Assembly (NCBI GenBank): GCA_002292925.1
Contig: DBCF01000198.1
Coordinates: 2,983-15,910 of the forward strand
Source: Roseiflexaceae bacterium UBA965
GTDB lineage: Bacteria; Chloroflexota; Chloroflexia; Chloroflexales; Roseiflexaceae
Direction: 5' to 3'
DNA length: 12,928 bases
The notes under the pieces are model-generated. The model saw only the letters and a program-made list of their open reading frames with translations, ran no database searches and was not told where the DNA came from. This document shows positions 7,031-12,928 of the stretch, piece by piece. Every line of letters starts with the position of its first letter. The first letter of the stretch is position 1. A program made the position numbers and the translations under genes.

Positions 7031-9298
7031 ATGCAGCCGTTATTGCTAGAGCATATTGCCCAAGTACGCATCCAAATTAGCGCAAGTGAGCAGCACGGTG
7101 GCCGACATGCCGAATTGTGGAAGCTCATCAAAAGTAGTGCGCGGAGTGCGCCGTTTGATTTTCCATGGTTTACGCCATTTGTGGCATTGATTACCCAAGA
7201 TGCACGTGATATTGCCAACGCTGCAGACGTGATACGGCGATATGTCGGCAAACTTGATAGCATGTATTTTTCTACCGGGTTGCAATTTCATTTTTGGTGT
7301 TTTGCCTTTCCGCATGCCAAATGGTGTATGTACTTCCAGTGGTTGTGTACGATAGGTGCATTTGATGATGAAGAAGCGCAGCAGATTGCAGCGCAATTAA
7401 TCGAATATCATTTTGTGAATTTTTTGTATGGCTTACGGACCAAACCAGAACCAGATTGTGTCGATAATCAAGCGTTGTCATTGGCGTTAAGTACGACACT
7501 TGTCGGGTATATCTTTACCCAGGCACCGTATCAATCGCGCATGGCAGAAATCATGCGCGATGAGGGACTCCGTCGTTTGCCGATAATGATTGGTGACATG
7601 CCTCCATCAGGATATAGTGGTGAAGGGAGTTCATACATGGATTGTGTGAATGGTCCTGCTATTCCACTCGCAATCGAACTCATGCAACGTATCACCGGGC
7701 AATCTAATCTGTTACATCAACAATTTACGGCCAATGGCGCTACTCCATATCGGATATTACTGATGGTTGCTCGGGAATGGATGCCTGGGGGGCTGTTGTT
7801 GCCATGGGATAATTACGGGTATCAGTTTGGGGTGCGGGCGCCGCTAGCATATGCAGCGCATGTAACCGGTGAGGCATTATTTACTGATATTTTGATGAAT
7901 GACACAATCTGGAGCTACGATATTGGTACTGGTTGGGCGTACGATGATTTGGTGTGGACATTGATTTGGTGGCCGCATCAGCATGCCACAAGCACACCTA
8001 CAGTTTCACGGAGTTGGTTTGAGCCCACCGTAGGGGGGGCGTTGGTCAGTGATAATCGTGACTATTACGTCATGCAAATGTGGGATGAATCCACCCCCGT
8101 TGTGCCAACGCGTTCACACGTCAATCCCAATGCCGTGTTGTTTAACGGCTATGGGGTGCCGCTTTCTGCAGATGGGTCGCCAATCCCCGCCGGGGTGGCG
8201 CGTTTCCGTTTTGCCGACACGGTACGGCGAGTTAATTTTTTGACGATGGGGCAAGAGGACGAATACAACTATGGGGATGGTTGCGGTGGTGCGCATTCGA
8301 TCATCGTCGTCGATGGGTGGGAAGGATTGCGTCTGCAGGGTGATGGCGCGCAATACCAACATCCCCATGCTGATTTAACGCAGCATACGTTGGGTTGCGA
8401 CGTGGCGCCAACGTATCAAGAACGGTGGCCAGATATTCGTCAAGTATTGCGGCGTACGACGTTGTGCGCACAGCGCTTTTTTGTTATCGAAGACTATTGT
8501 CAGAGCGACGATTTGCACACCTGGACGACCCGTTTTTTATTGCGTCCTGATTTTGTGGCCTGTACAGATGGTGTCAAAATCCAAACCCCCGAAGGGGTGA
8601 CGTTGCAGCTCATGCCGGTATTGGTGCCTGCGCAGATTACCACAGAGGCGGTAAGCGGGCATCCAGCCAAACCGGATGGACGTTGTGGCATCGCTGATTT
8701 TCATTATCACGGTACGACACATCACCAACTAACCCTTGCATGGATCGCCCAGACGCGGGTATTGGGTGGGCAAATTTGCCAATTCGCGGCGATTGCAGAT
8801 TATGCTGACGGATTAAACGAAATTACGGCACGGCAACAATTAGCCCAGAGTGCCTTGCGGCTTGATTTGCAATTACCGGCGCACATGGAAGCCGACGTAC
8901 CAGCAGTAAAGCGCTGGTGGTACCACACGCTAATCCCTGATTGGGGTGATGCCGGTTGGATTAAATTACCCGTGGGGATGATGAGTCCACAGATTTGGTT
9001 GAATGGTGTGGCCGTCGATATGCGGCCATATGGTGTATCTGGTGAGCTGATTGCCCCCCAAATCGCTATTCCCACTGATTGTCGTACCGGCGATGCCCTT
9101 GATTTGTTGCTATGTGTGGATGTGCCGATTAGTCATTACGAAGGTGGCGGTGATGGCACAATCGGATTGACAGGTGGCGTGTGGTTGATGCATCCAATCG
9201 ATGAAGACGCCTTGATTGCGTGTACATGGGCGGAAAATCAGCTCCATGTACGTAGTACGAGCGGTGAATATTGGATACCGTATCACTTATCCGCATAG
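7031..9298 (+). CDS. Heparinase II/III-like (polysaccharide lyase fold) protein, cytoplasmic
   Basis: This 755-residue protein has no signal peptide. Residues 1-320 look like an alpha/alpha toroid: Trp/Tyr/His-rich helices, DNQALSLAL at 145-153 and the loop YSGEGSSY (195-202), like the EG-x-x-Y motif of heparinase II/III and alginate lyases. Residues 330-505 look like the heparinase II/III beta-sandwich: S362-H363-x-N365-x-N367 then G-x-PLSAD381, and GGAH422 followed by VVDG, like the family AHNTVVVDG motif. H363, D381 and H422 match, from memory, the order and spacing of the zinc ligands of Pedobacter heparinase II. Residues 640-720 (IWLNGVAVD, later GLTGGVWL) resemble a jelly-roll sugar-binding domain as in GH2 enzymes. 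It probably cleaves imported uronic-acid oligosaccharides by beta-elimination; the substrate is unknown. The start has only a weak ribosome site but sits nine bases after the permease stop. Confidence 0.6.
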   Translation: MQPLLLEHIAQVRIQISASEQHGGRHAELWKLIKSSARSAPFDFPWFTPFVALITQDARDIANAADVIRRYVGKLDSMYFSTGLQFHFWCFAFPHAKWCMYFQWLCTIGAFDDEEAQQIAAQLIEYHFVNFLYGLRTKPEPDCVDNQALSLALSTTLVGYIFTQAPYQSRMAEIMRDEGLRRLPIMIGDMPPSGYSGEGSSYMDCVNGPAIPLAIELMQRITGQSNLLHQQFTANGATPYRILLMVAREWMPGGLLLPWDNYGYQFGVRAPLAYAAHVTGEALFTDILMNDTIWSYDIGTGWAYDDLVWTLIWWPHQHATSTPTVSRSWFEPTVGGALVSDNRDYYVMQMWDESTPVVPTRSHVNPNAVLFNGYGVPLSADGSPIPAGVARFRFADTVRRVNFLTMGQEDEYNYGDGCGGAHSIIVVDGWEGLRLQGDGAQYQHPHADLTQHTLGCDVAPTYQERWPDIRQVLRRTTLCAQRFFVIEDYCQSDDLHTWTTRFLLRPDFVACTDGVKIQTPEGVTLQLMPVLVPAQITTEAVSGHPAKPDGRCGIADFHYHGTTHHQLTLAWIAQTRVLGGQICQFAAIADYADGLNEITARQQLAQSALRLDLQLPAHMEADVPAVKRWWYHTLIPDWGDAGWIKLPVGMMSPQIWLNGVAVDMRPYGVSGELIAPQIAIPTDCRTGDALDLLLCVDVPISHYEGGGDGTIGLTGGVWLMHPIDEDALIACTWAENQLHVRSTSGEYWIPYHLSA

Positions 9299-9308
9299 GA
9301 GGATTGTG

Positions 9309-9866
9309 ATGAGTTGTTATGATGCGATGGAAGCAGTATTGCACGATGAGACCCTGATTGAGTCTGCGGCGGTGCATGGGCGTTGGCAAGTGCGCTATGC
9401 TGCTGCCATGGCTATTGCACAACATCCTGAGCCGCGTTGGCTGCCAGTATTGCACAACATGTTAGTGATTGAATCTACCCGACCACTCTACACGCAGCCC
9501 GTCGTCCAGTTTTCGGTGGGGACTGGTGATACGCGCATGGCTGAGCAGATTGGACCGATTGATGTCACGTTTGATAGTGCATATGACGAGGCCACCAAAG
9601 ATGCGTGGCGTTGTCGGGGGCGTGTACGCCAAGCGGTGTTGTTTGCCATTGCATCGATTGGTGTCGCTGACAATGAATTGTTAGCGGTATTACATGGATT
9701 TCTTGCGGATCCCAAAGAAGACTTTGCAGTGAAGGCGGCCACGGCTCGTGCGTTAGGGGTGATTGCCCACCCTGACAGTGTGCCGTTTTTGCAAATCGCA
9801 CAGCAATTTGACGAATGGTGCACAAATCGTGAAGCAACAAACGCATTGCAAAGGATTAAATCATGA
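9309..9866 (+). CDS. HEAT-repeat protein of unknown role
   Basis: This 185-residue protein has no signal peptide or catalytic motif. Helical pairs with HEAT/PBS-lyase-type spacing are visible at residues 24-52 (RWQVRYAAAMAIA, then RWLPVLHNML), 102-131 (RGRVRQAVLFAIASIG, then LLAVLHGFL) and 138-165 (DFAVKAATARALG, then VPFLQIA). The insert at 53-100 is polar and acidic. Such solenoids normally bind a protein partner or a cofactor. I start it at ATG 9309, because a perfect AGGAGG (9297-9302) lies six bases upstream and overlaps the stop of the lyase gene. The longer frame from 9216 would lie inside that gene. It overlaps the next gene by ATGA, so it is tightly coupled to the amidohydrolase. Its function in a sugar operon is not known. 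Confidence 0.8.
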   Translation: MSCYDAMEAVLHDETLIESAAVHGRWQVRYAAAMAIAQHPEPRWLPVLHNMLVIESTRPLYTQPVVQFSVGTGDTRMAEQIGPIDVTFDSAYDEATKDAWRCRGRVRQAVLFAIASIGVADNELLAVLHGFLADPKEDFAVKAATARALGVIAHPDSVPFLQIAQQFDEWCTNREATNALQRIKS

Positions 9867-10747
9867 CACGGCTATTACATATTGGGATTGCATCATTATG
9901 CGCAAAACCAGGTGATATTGACGGGAACATCGCCCAGATTCAGTGGGCCGCGCAACAAGCGGCCCACGTAGGCTGTGATTTGTTGTTGACACCCGAAATG
10001 AGTGCGACCGGCTATGGCGGATATCCTGAAGTGGTGGCATGTGCCGAAGTGGCAGGGAATGGTCCGATTTACACACACCTTGCGACGATGGCGCACCAAA
10101 TGCAAATCGTGTTAATGGCCGGATTTGTTGAACAACACGCCAATCAACGCTATCTGGCGCACTATGTCGTCTATCCTGATGGGCGTTTTGTGGTGCAACG
10201 TAAAAACCGTGTAACTCCCCGCGAATATCCACTCGATGCTGCGGTGACACTTTATTTTGATGAAAGTGAAGAAATTGGCCATGTGCATGCGTCAGATGCG
10301 GATTGGCAGTTTTTTATGGTTAAAGATGTGCGTTGTGGGATTGTGATTTGTGCCGATTTAGGTGTGAAACAAATCCACACGTATTTTCAGCAGGAACAGG
10401 TGGAATTGATGTTGTTACCCACCGGTGCTGGTGGTACTCGTAACGAACGGATGCTGACTGCTGATTTGCTGGATCCTGCAGGTGTTGGTATTGATGGGTA
10501 TTTTGATGCAATGAAGTGGGCTTGTTTTCCAGGCGATGGTATTAAAGAATGTGTGCGCTATCGCCGTGCCTTAGCGGCGGTCAATATGTGTGGTTATGAT
10601 GGTCAACACTTTTATCATGGTGGTCAAGGCTCAATTATTGATACATTTGGTGATGTCCATGCAATTATTGCAGGAATCCCCAACCTCGACCGGCAACGCC
10701 CGCGCTTTGCGCATGCCCAAATTGATTTTGATCAGCGCCTGATGTAG
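9863..10747 (+). CDS. Carbon-nitrogen hydrolase (nitrilase superfamily)
   Basis: This 294-residue cytoplasmic protein has the intact nitrilase-superfamily triad: E45 in LLTPEMSATGY, K114 in VVQRKNRV and C163 in GIVICADLG. The second glutamate usual near the lysine may be E121 of PREYP. The sequence GVIDGYF-like stretch common to nitrilases is replaced by long DLLDPAGVGIDGYFDAMKW (about 201-219), and the C-terminal strand GQGSIIDTFGD (about 254-264) matches the usual GxSxIxDPxG element. Members hydrolyse amides, carbamoyl groups or nitriles. In this operon an amide-bearing sugar or uronamide, or an N-acyl group, is a possible substrate, but that is inference. It overlaps the HEAT gene by four bases and is followed after 13 bases by a dehydrogenase gene. 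Confidence 0.88.
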   Translation: MTRLLHIGIASLCAKPGDIDGNIAQIQWAAQQAAHVGCDLLLTPEMSATGYGGYPEVVACAEVAGNGPIYTHLATMAHQMQIVLMAGFVEQHANQRYLAHYVVYPDGRFVVQRKNRVTPREYPLDAAVTLYFDESEEIGHVHASDADWQFFMVKDVRCGIVICADLGVKQIHTYFQQEQVELMLLPTGAGGTRNERMLTADLLDPAGVGIDGYFDAMKWACFPGDGIKECVRYRRALAAVNMCGYDGQHFYHGGQGSIIDTFGDVHAIIAGIPNLDRQRPRFAHAQIDFDQRLM

Positions 10748-10760
10748 TTAAGGATTATAT

Positions 10761-11789
10761 ATGCAACGTATTCGGCTGGCGGTGGTTGGGTTGAATTTTG
10801 GCAGTTGGATAATCGAAAACGAATTGTTGCAAGGCGCTGGTCTTGCCACCATGGTTATTGTGGCTGTATGTGATATTGATGCCCAAAAAGTAGCGAAGTG
10901 GAGTACGCAACTTGGGGTCCCTGGGTATACTGACATTGCGGATGTCCTTGCCCAACCCGATGTCCAAGCCGTTGGTTTGTTTACGGGACCCGTGGGGCGG
11001 GCAGGATTGATTCGCCAAATTATCACCAGTGGCCGAGATGTGATGACGACCAAACCATTTGATGGTGATGTAGTTGCGGCACAGCTGGTGTTGGCCGAAG
11101 CCTGTGCCCAACGTCGCGTCGTTCATCTCAATTCACCAGCACCAACATTACCTGTTGATTTAGCGCAACTTACGACATGGCAAAAAGAATATGACCTTGG
11201 TCAACCGATTGCGTATCGGGCCACGACATGGTGTTCCTACCGTGAACAACCAAACGGGAGCTGGTACGATGACCCACTGTTGTGCCCTGCTGCGCCATTA
11301 TTTCGCCTAGGGATTTATCTGATTAATGATATTGGCTGGTTTTTTGCACACGTGGTGCACGTGGACCTATTACAGTCGCGGATTTTTACACAACGACCAA
11401 CGGCGGACAACGCGCAATTATCAGTGCTGTATGCGAATGGTGCAATTGGCTCAATCTATGCATCATTTTGTATTGAAGATCAGCAATATTATCGTTGTGC
11501 CCTCGAGCTCAACTTTGAACGTGGGACGTTGTATCGTAATGTGGGACCAATGGCAGTCGAAAATAATCAGATTCAACTTGCAGTCGTGGCGGTCAAAGAA
11601 GGGAAACAGCATATTACCCAAACCGTTGTCCCATCGCAAGGTGCCGGTTATCAATGGGAAGAGTTCCAGCGTGCAATCCTGCAACAACAAGGGACAAGCC
11701 AGGCATATGCTGATCGCATCGTCGCAGGATTGCAGATTATTGCCGGAATGCAACAAGCTAACTCCGATGCAATAGTGCGTGGGATGTGA
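10761..11789 (+). CDS. Gfo/Idh/MocA family oxidoreductase, GFOR-like catalytic motif
   Basis: This 342-residue protein has an N-terminal Rossmann fold with loop G10-L-N-F-G14 and the strand VAVCDID. The lysine motif is T96-T97-K98-P99 in place of E-K-P. In the C-terminal domain the usual H-x-x-D pair is replaced by G184-I185-Y186-x-x-N189, the arrangement seen in glucose-fructose oxidoreductase, where the tyrosine is catalytic. No signal peptide is visible. The start ATG has AAGGAT about six bases upstream. It is followed almost directly by a second, diverged family member, which suggests two successive oxidations/reductions or a hetero-oligomer. The sugar substrate is not readable. Confidence 0.88.
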   Translation: MQRIRLAVVGLNFGSWIIENELLQGAGLATMVIVAVCDIDAQKVAKWSTQLGVPGYTDIADVLAQPDVQAVGLFTGPVGRAGLIRQIITSGRDVMTTKPFDGDVVAAQLVLAEACAQRRVVHLNSPAPTLPVDLAQLTTWQKEYDLGQPIAYRATTWCSYREQPNGSWYDDPLLCPAAPLFRLGIYLINDIGWFFAHVVHVDLLQSRIFTQRPTADNAQLSVLYANGAIGSIYASFCIEDQQYYRCALELNFERGTLYRNVGPMAVENNQIQLAVVAVKEGKQHITQTVVPSQGAGYQWEEFQRAILQQQGTSQAYADRIVAGLQIIAGMQQANSDAIVRGM

Positions 11790-11791
11790 TT

Positions 11792-12742
11792 ATGATTGGT
11801 ATTGGGTTGTTTGGGCAAAATGGTCATCAACTTCCGCACGATTTAGTGGTGCGTGGGGGACATGTGGTGGCGACGTGTGATATTTCGACACAATCAGATG
11901 ATATTGTGGATTACCCATCATTTACTGAATTATTAGCAGATCCAGCGGTACAGCTTGTGTCGATTTGTGCCCCACGACGAGATCAACAGGGCCTTTTTGT
12001 TCAGCAAGCCTTACGTGCAGGCAAACATGTCTATGCCGAAAAACCGTGTGTTATGCGCCATGATGAGCTTGATATGTTAATCACATTGGCGAGTCAACAA
12101 CAGTGTTATTTGTTTGAGATGGCAGGTACCGCATTTGAAGCTCCGTATGCGGCGGTTGCTCCACTCATTGCTTCGGGAATATTAGGGGCGATTGGTCAAA
12201 TTGTGGTCCGCAAATCATACCCGTATGCGGATTGGCGACCTCAAGATGAGGGTATTGATGGTGGGCTGATAATGCAAAGTGGTATTCACGCAGTGCGATT
12301 GATTACGCATCTTACAAACCTGCGCATTGTCGCGATTTCGGCTGTCGAACATCAGATTGGCAACCCTGTTGCTTCCGGTGATTTACAGATGGCGGTCGGG
12401 ATGCTGGCACGCTTGGACAATGGTGGCAGTGCGAGCATTTATGCGAATTATTACAATCAACGAGGGAACAATACATGGGGAGATGATGAACTGCGCATCT
12501 ATGGCAGTAATGCATTTCTCTATACTGTGGGTTCCAAAATACATGTCGTGGATGCGCATCAAACCCGTCAATTTGATTGTGCGCCACAACCTGCATATAT
12601 TCAACGAATTATCGATGTATTACATAACAATATGCCCCGTCCATTCGATATTGCCACTGAAATACATCCGACACATGTGGTAATCGCTGCTAAGCAATCG
12701 GCACTGCATGCGGGTATGTGGGTTTCAGTACCTGTATCATGA
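11792..12742 (+). CDS. Gfo/Idh/MocA family oxidoreductase, diverged active site
   Basis: This 316-residue protein starts with the strand and glycine loop MIGIGLFGQNG, then a short Rossmann domain with VVATCDIS. The canonical E83-K84-P85 is present in HVYAEKP. In the C-terminal domain, G-x-I-M-Q-S-G-I-H166 retains the histidine, but the aspartate expected at 169 is arginine. I choose ATG 11792: GGGA (11781-11784) is seven bases upstream. GTG 11786, which overlaps the previous stop as GTGA, is in frame and would add two residues; it remains possible. It shares little obvious identity with the preceding paralogue, so the two are not a recent duplication. It is the last gene of the operon; a perfect TATAAT (12753-12758) lies just after its stop. 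Confidence 0.87.
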   Translation: MIGIGLFGQNGHQLPHDLVVRGGHVVATCDISTQSDDIVDYPSFTELLADPAVQLVSICAPRRDQQGLFVQQALRAGKHVYAEKPCVMRHDELDMLITLASQQQCYLFEMAGTAFEAPYAAVAPLIASGILGAIGQIVVRKSYPYADWRPQDEGIDGGLIMQSGIHAVRLITHLTNLRIVAISAVEHQIGNPVASGDLQMAVGMLARLDNGGSASIYANYYNQRGNNTWGDDELRIYGSNAFLYTVGSKIHVVDAHQTRQFDCAPQPAYIQRIIDVLHNNMPRPFDIATEIHPTHVVIAAKQSALHAGMWVSVPVS

Positions 12743-12752
12743 CTGCTTCTTG

Positions 12753-12758
12753 TATAAT
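12753..12758 (+). promoter_or_regulatory. TATAAT -10 box, candidate promoter of the response regulator
   Basis: A perfect TATAAT lies 10 bases after the dehydrogenase stop and 53 bases before the response-regulator ATG. No convincing -35 box is seen at 16-18 bases upstream, so an activator-dependent promoter is possible. The absence of any hairpin terminator here means read-through from the operon is also possible. Confidence 0.35.
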
Positions 12759-12811
12759 CAGGTCATAAATAGGAATCTGTGTATAACCGCGATCACGATG
12801 AGGTGGTCAAT

Positions 12812-12928
12812 ATGCCCCAAGTGTTGTTGGTTGATGATAATGTGCGGGCCCTTGATGGTTTGCGACGACATATTCCGTGGCAAGAAACCGGTTGTGTCTG
12901 TGTAGGAACTGCCCAAAATGGCGTGGAA
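12812..12928 (+). CDS. Response regulator, YesN/AraC-type, N-terminal fragment (cut by window end)
   Basis: The first 39 codons encode MPQVLLVDDN, then RALDGLRRHIPW, then GCVCVGTAQNG. This is the start of a CheY-like receiver domain with the acidic pair D8-D9. The GL-x-x-x-I-x-W pattern and the downstream VGTAQNG are characteristic of YesN-type regulators, which end in an AraC helix-turn-helix domain and work with a YesM-type sensor kinase. The phosphorylated aspartate and the DNA-binding domain lie beyond the window. The start ATG 12812 has GAGGTG (12800-12805) six bases upstream. YesMN-type systems commonly control adjacent sugar ABC importers, so regulation of the 3493-12742 operon is likely (inference). 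Confidence 0.8.
   Translation, partial: MPQVLLVDDNVRALDGLRRHIPWQETGCVCVGTAQNGVE

Noticed and set aside
12708..12905. Open frame of 65 codons at the right edge
   Set aside because: It runs through the end of the dehydrogenase gene and over the start of the response regulator in another frame, is Cys/Trp/Met-rich, and has no family signal. The response regulator at 12812 is the real gene.
1..12928. CRISPR arrays, insertion sequences, phage or defence genes
   Set aside because: No regularly spaced repeats, transposase, integrase, nuclease or toxin-antitoxin motifs were seen on either strand.

Overview
All genes in this window lie on the + strand. The organism is probably a member of the Chloroflexota. 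The main clue is the substrate-binding lipoprotein, whose lipobox cysteine is followed by a Glu-Pro-Thr-Ala repeat linker, a style common in that phylum. G+C is moderate and mixed. A filamentous Herpetosiphon-like or other mesophilic Chloroflexota genome would fit, but nothing here proves the genus.

Layout. Positions 1-72 are the 3' part of a tRNA-Thr(CGT), followed by a 17-bp perfect hairpin. A small F420/flavin PPOX-family gene (150-530) comes next. Behind a good promoter (533-562) with an operator-like dyad lies a three-gene sugar-oxidation cluster: a Gfo/Idh/MocA dehydrogenase (602-1558) and two xylose-isomerase-like TIM-barrel proteins (1579-2400 and 2486-3286). An intrinsic-terminator-like hairpin sits between the two TIM-barrel genes, and another hairpin closes the cluster.

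A second, longer gene train starts at 3493. It encodes a carbohydrate ABC importer without an ATPase: a lipoprotein (3493-5163), an intergenic hairpin, and two permeases (5247-6176 and 6173-7021). Then come a heparinase II/III-like protein without a signal peptide (7031-9298), a HEAT-repeat protein (9309-9866), a nitrilase-superfamily amidohydrolase with an intact Glu-Lys-Cys triad (9863-10747), and two tandem Gfo/Idh/MocA proteins (10761-11789 and 11792-12742). Gaps are 13 nt or less, or are 4-nt overlaps, so this is very likely one operon. The window ends in the first 39 codons of a YesN-like response regulator (12812 onward).

Working model (inference). An oligosaccharide or decorated sugar is imported by the ABC transporter using an ATPase encoded elsewhere. 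In the cytoplasm the lyase-like enzyme cleaves it, the nitrilase-like enzyme removes an amide or nitrile group, and Gfo/Idh dehydrogenases oxidise the products. The upstream dehydrogenase plus TIM-barrel pair resembles oxidation/elimination/hydration pathways such as levoglucosan or inositol catabolism. The response regulator at the right edge may sense the substrate. The combination of lyase-like, HEAT, nitrilase-like and paired GFOR-like genes is one I do not recognise as a described pathway and is the most interesting content of the window.
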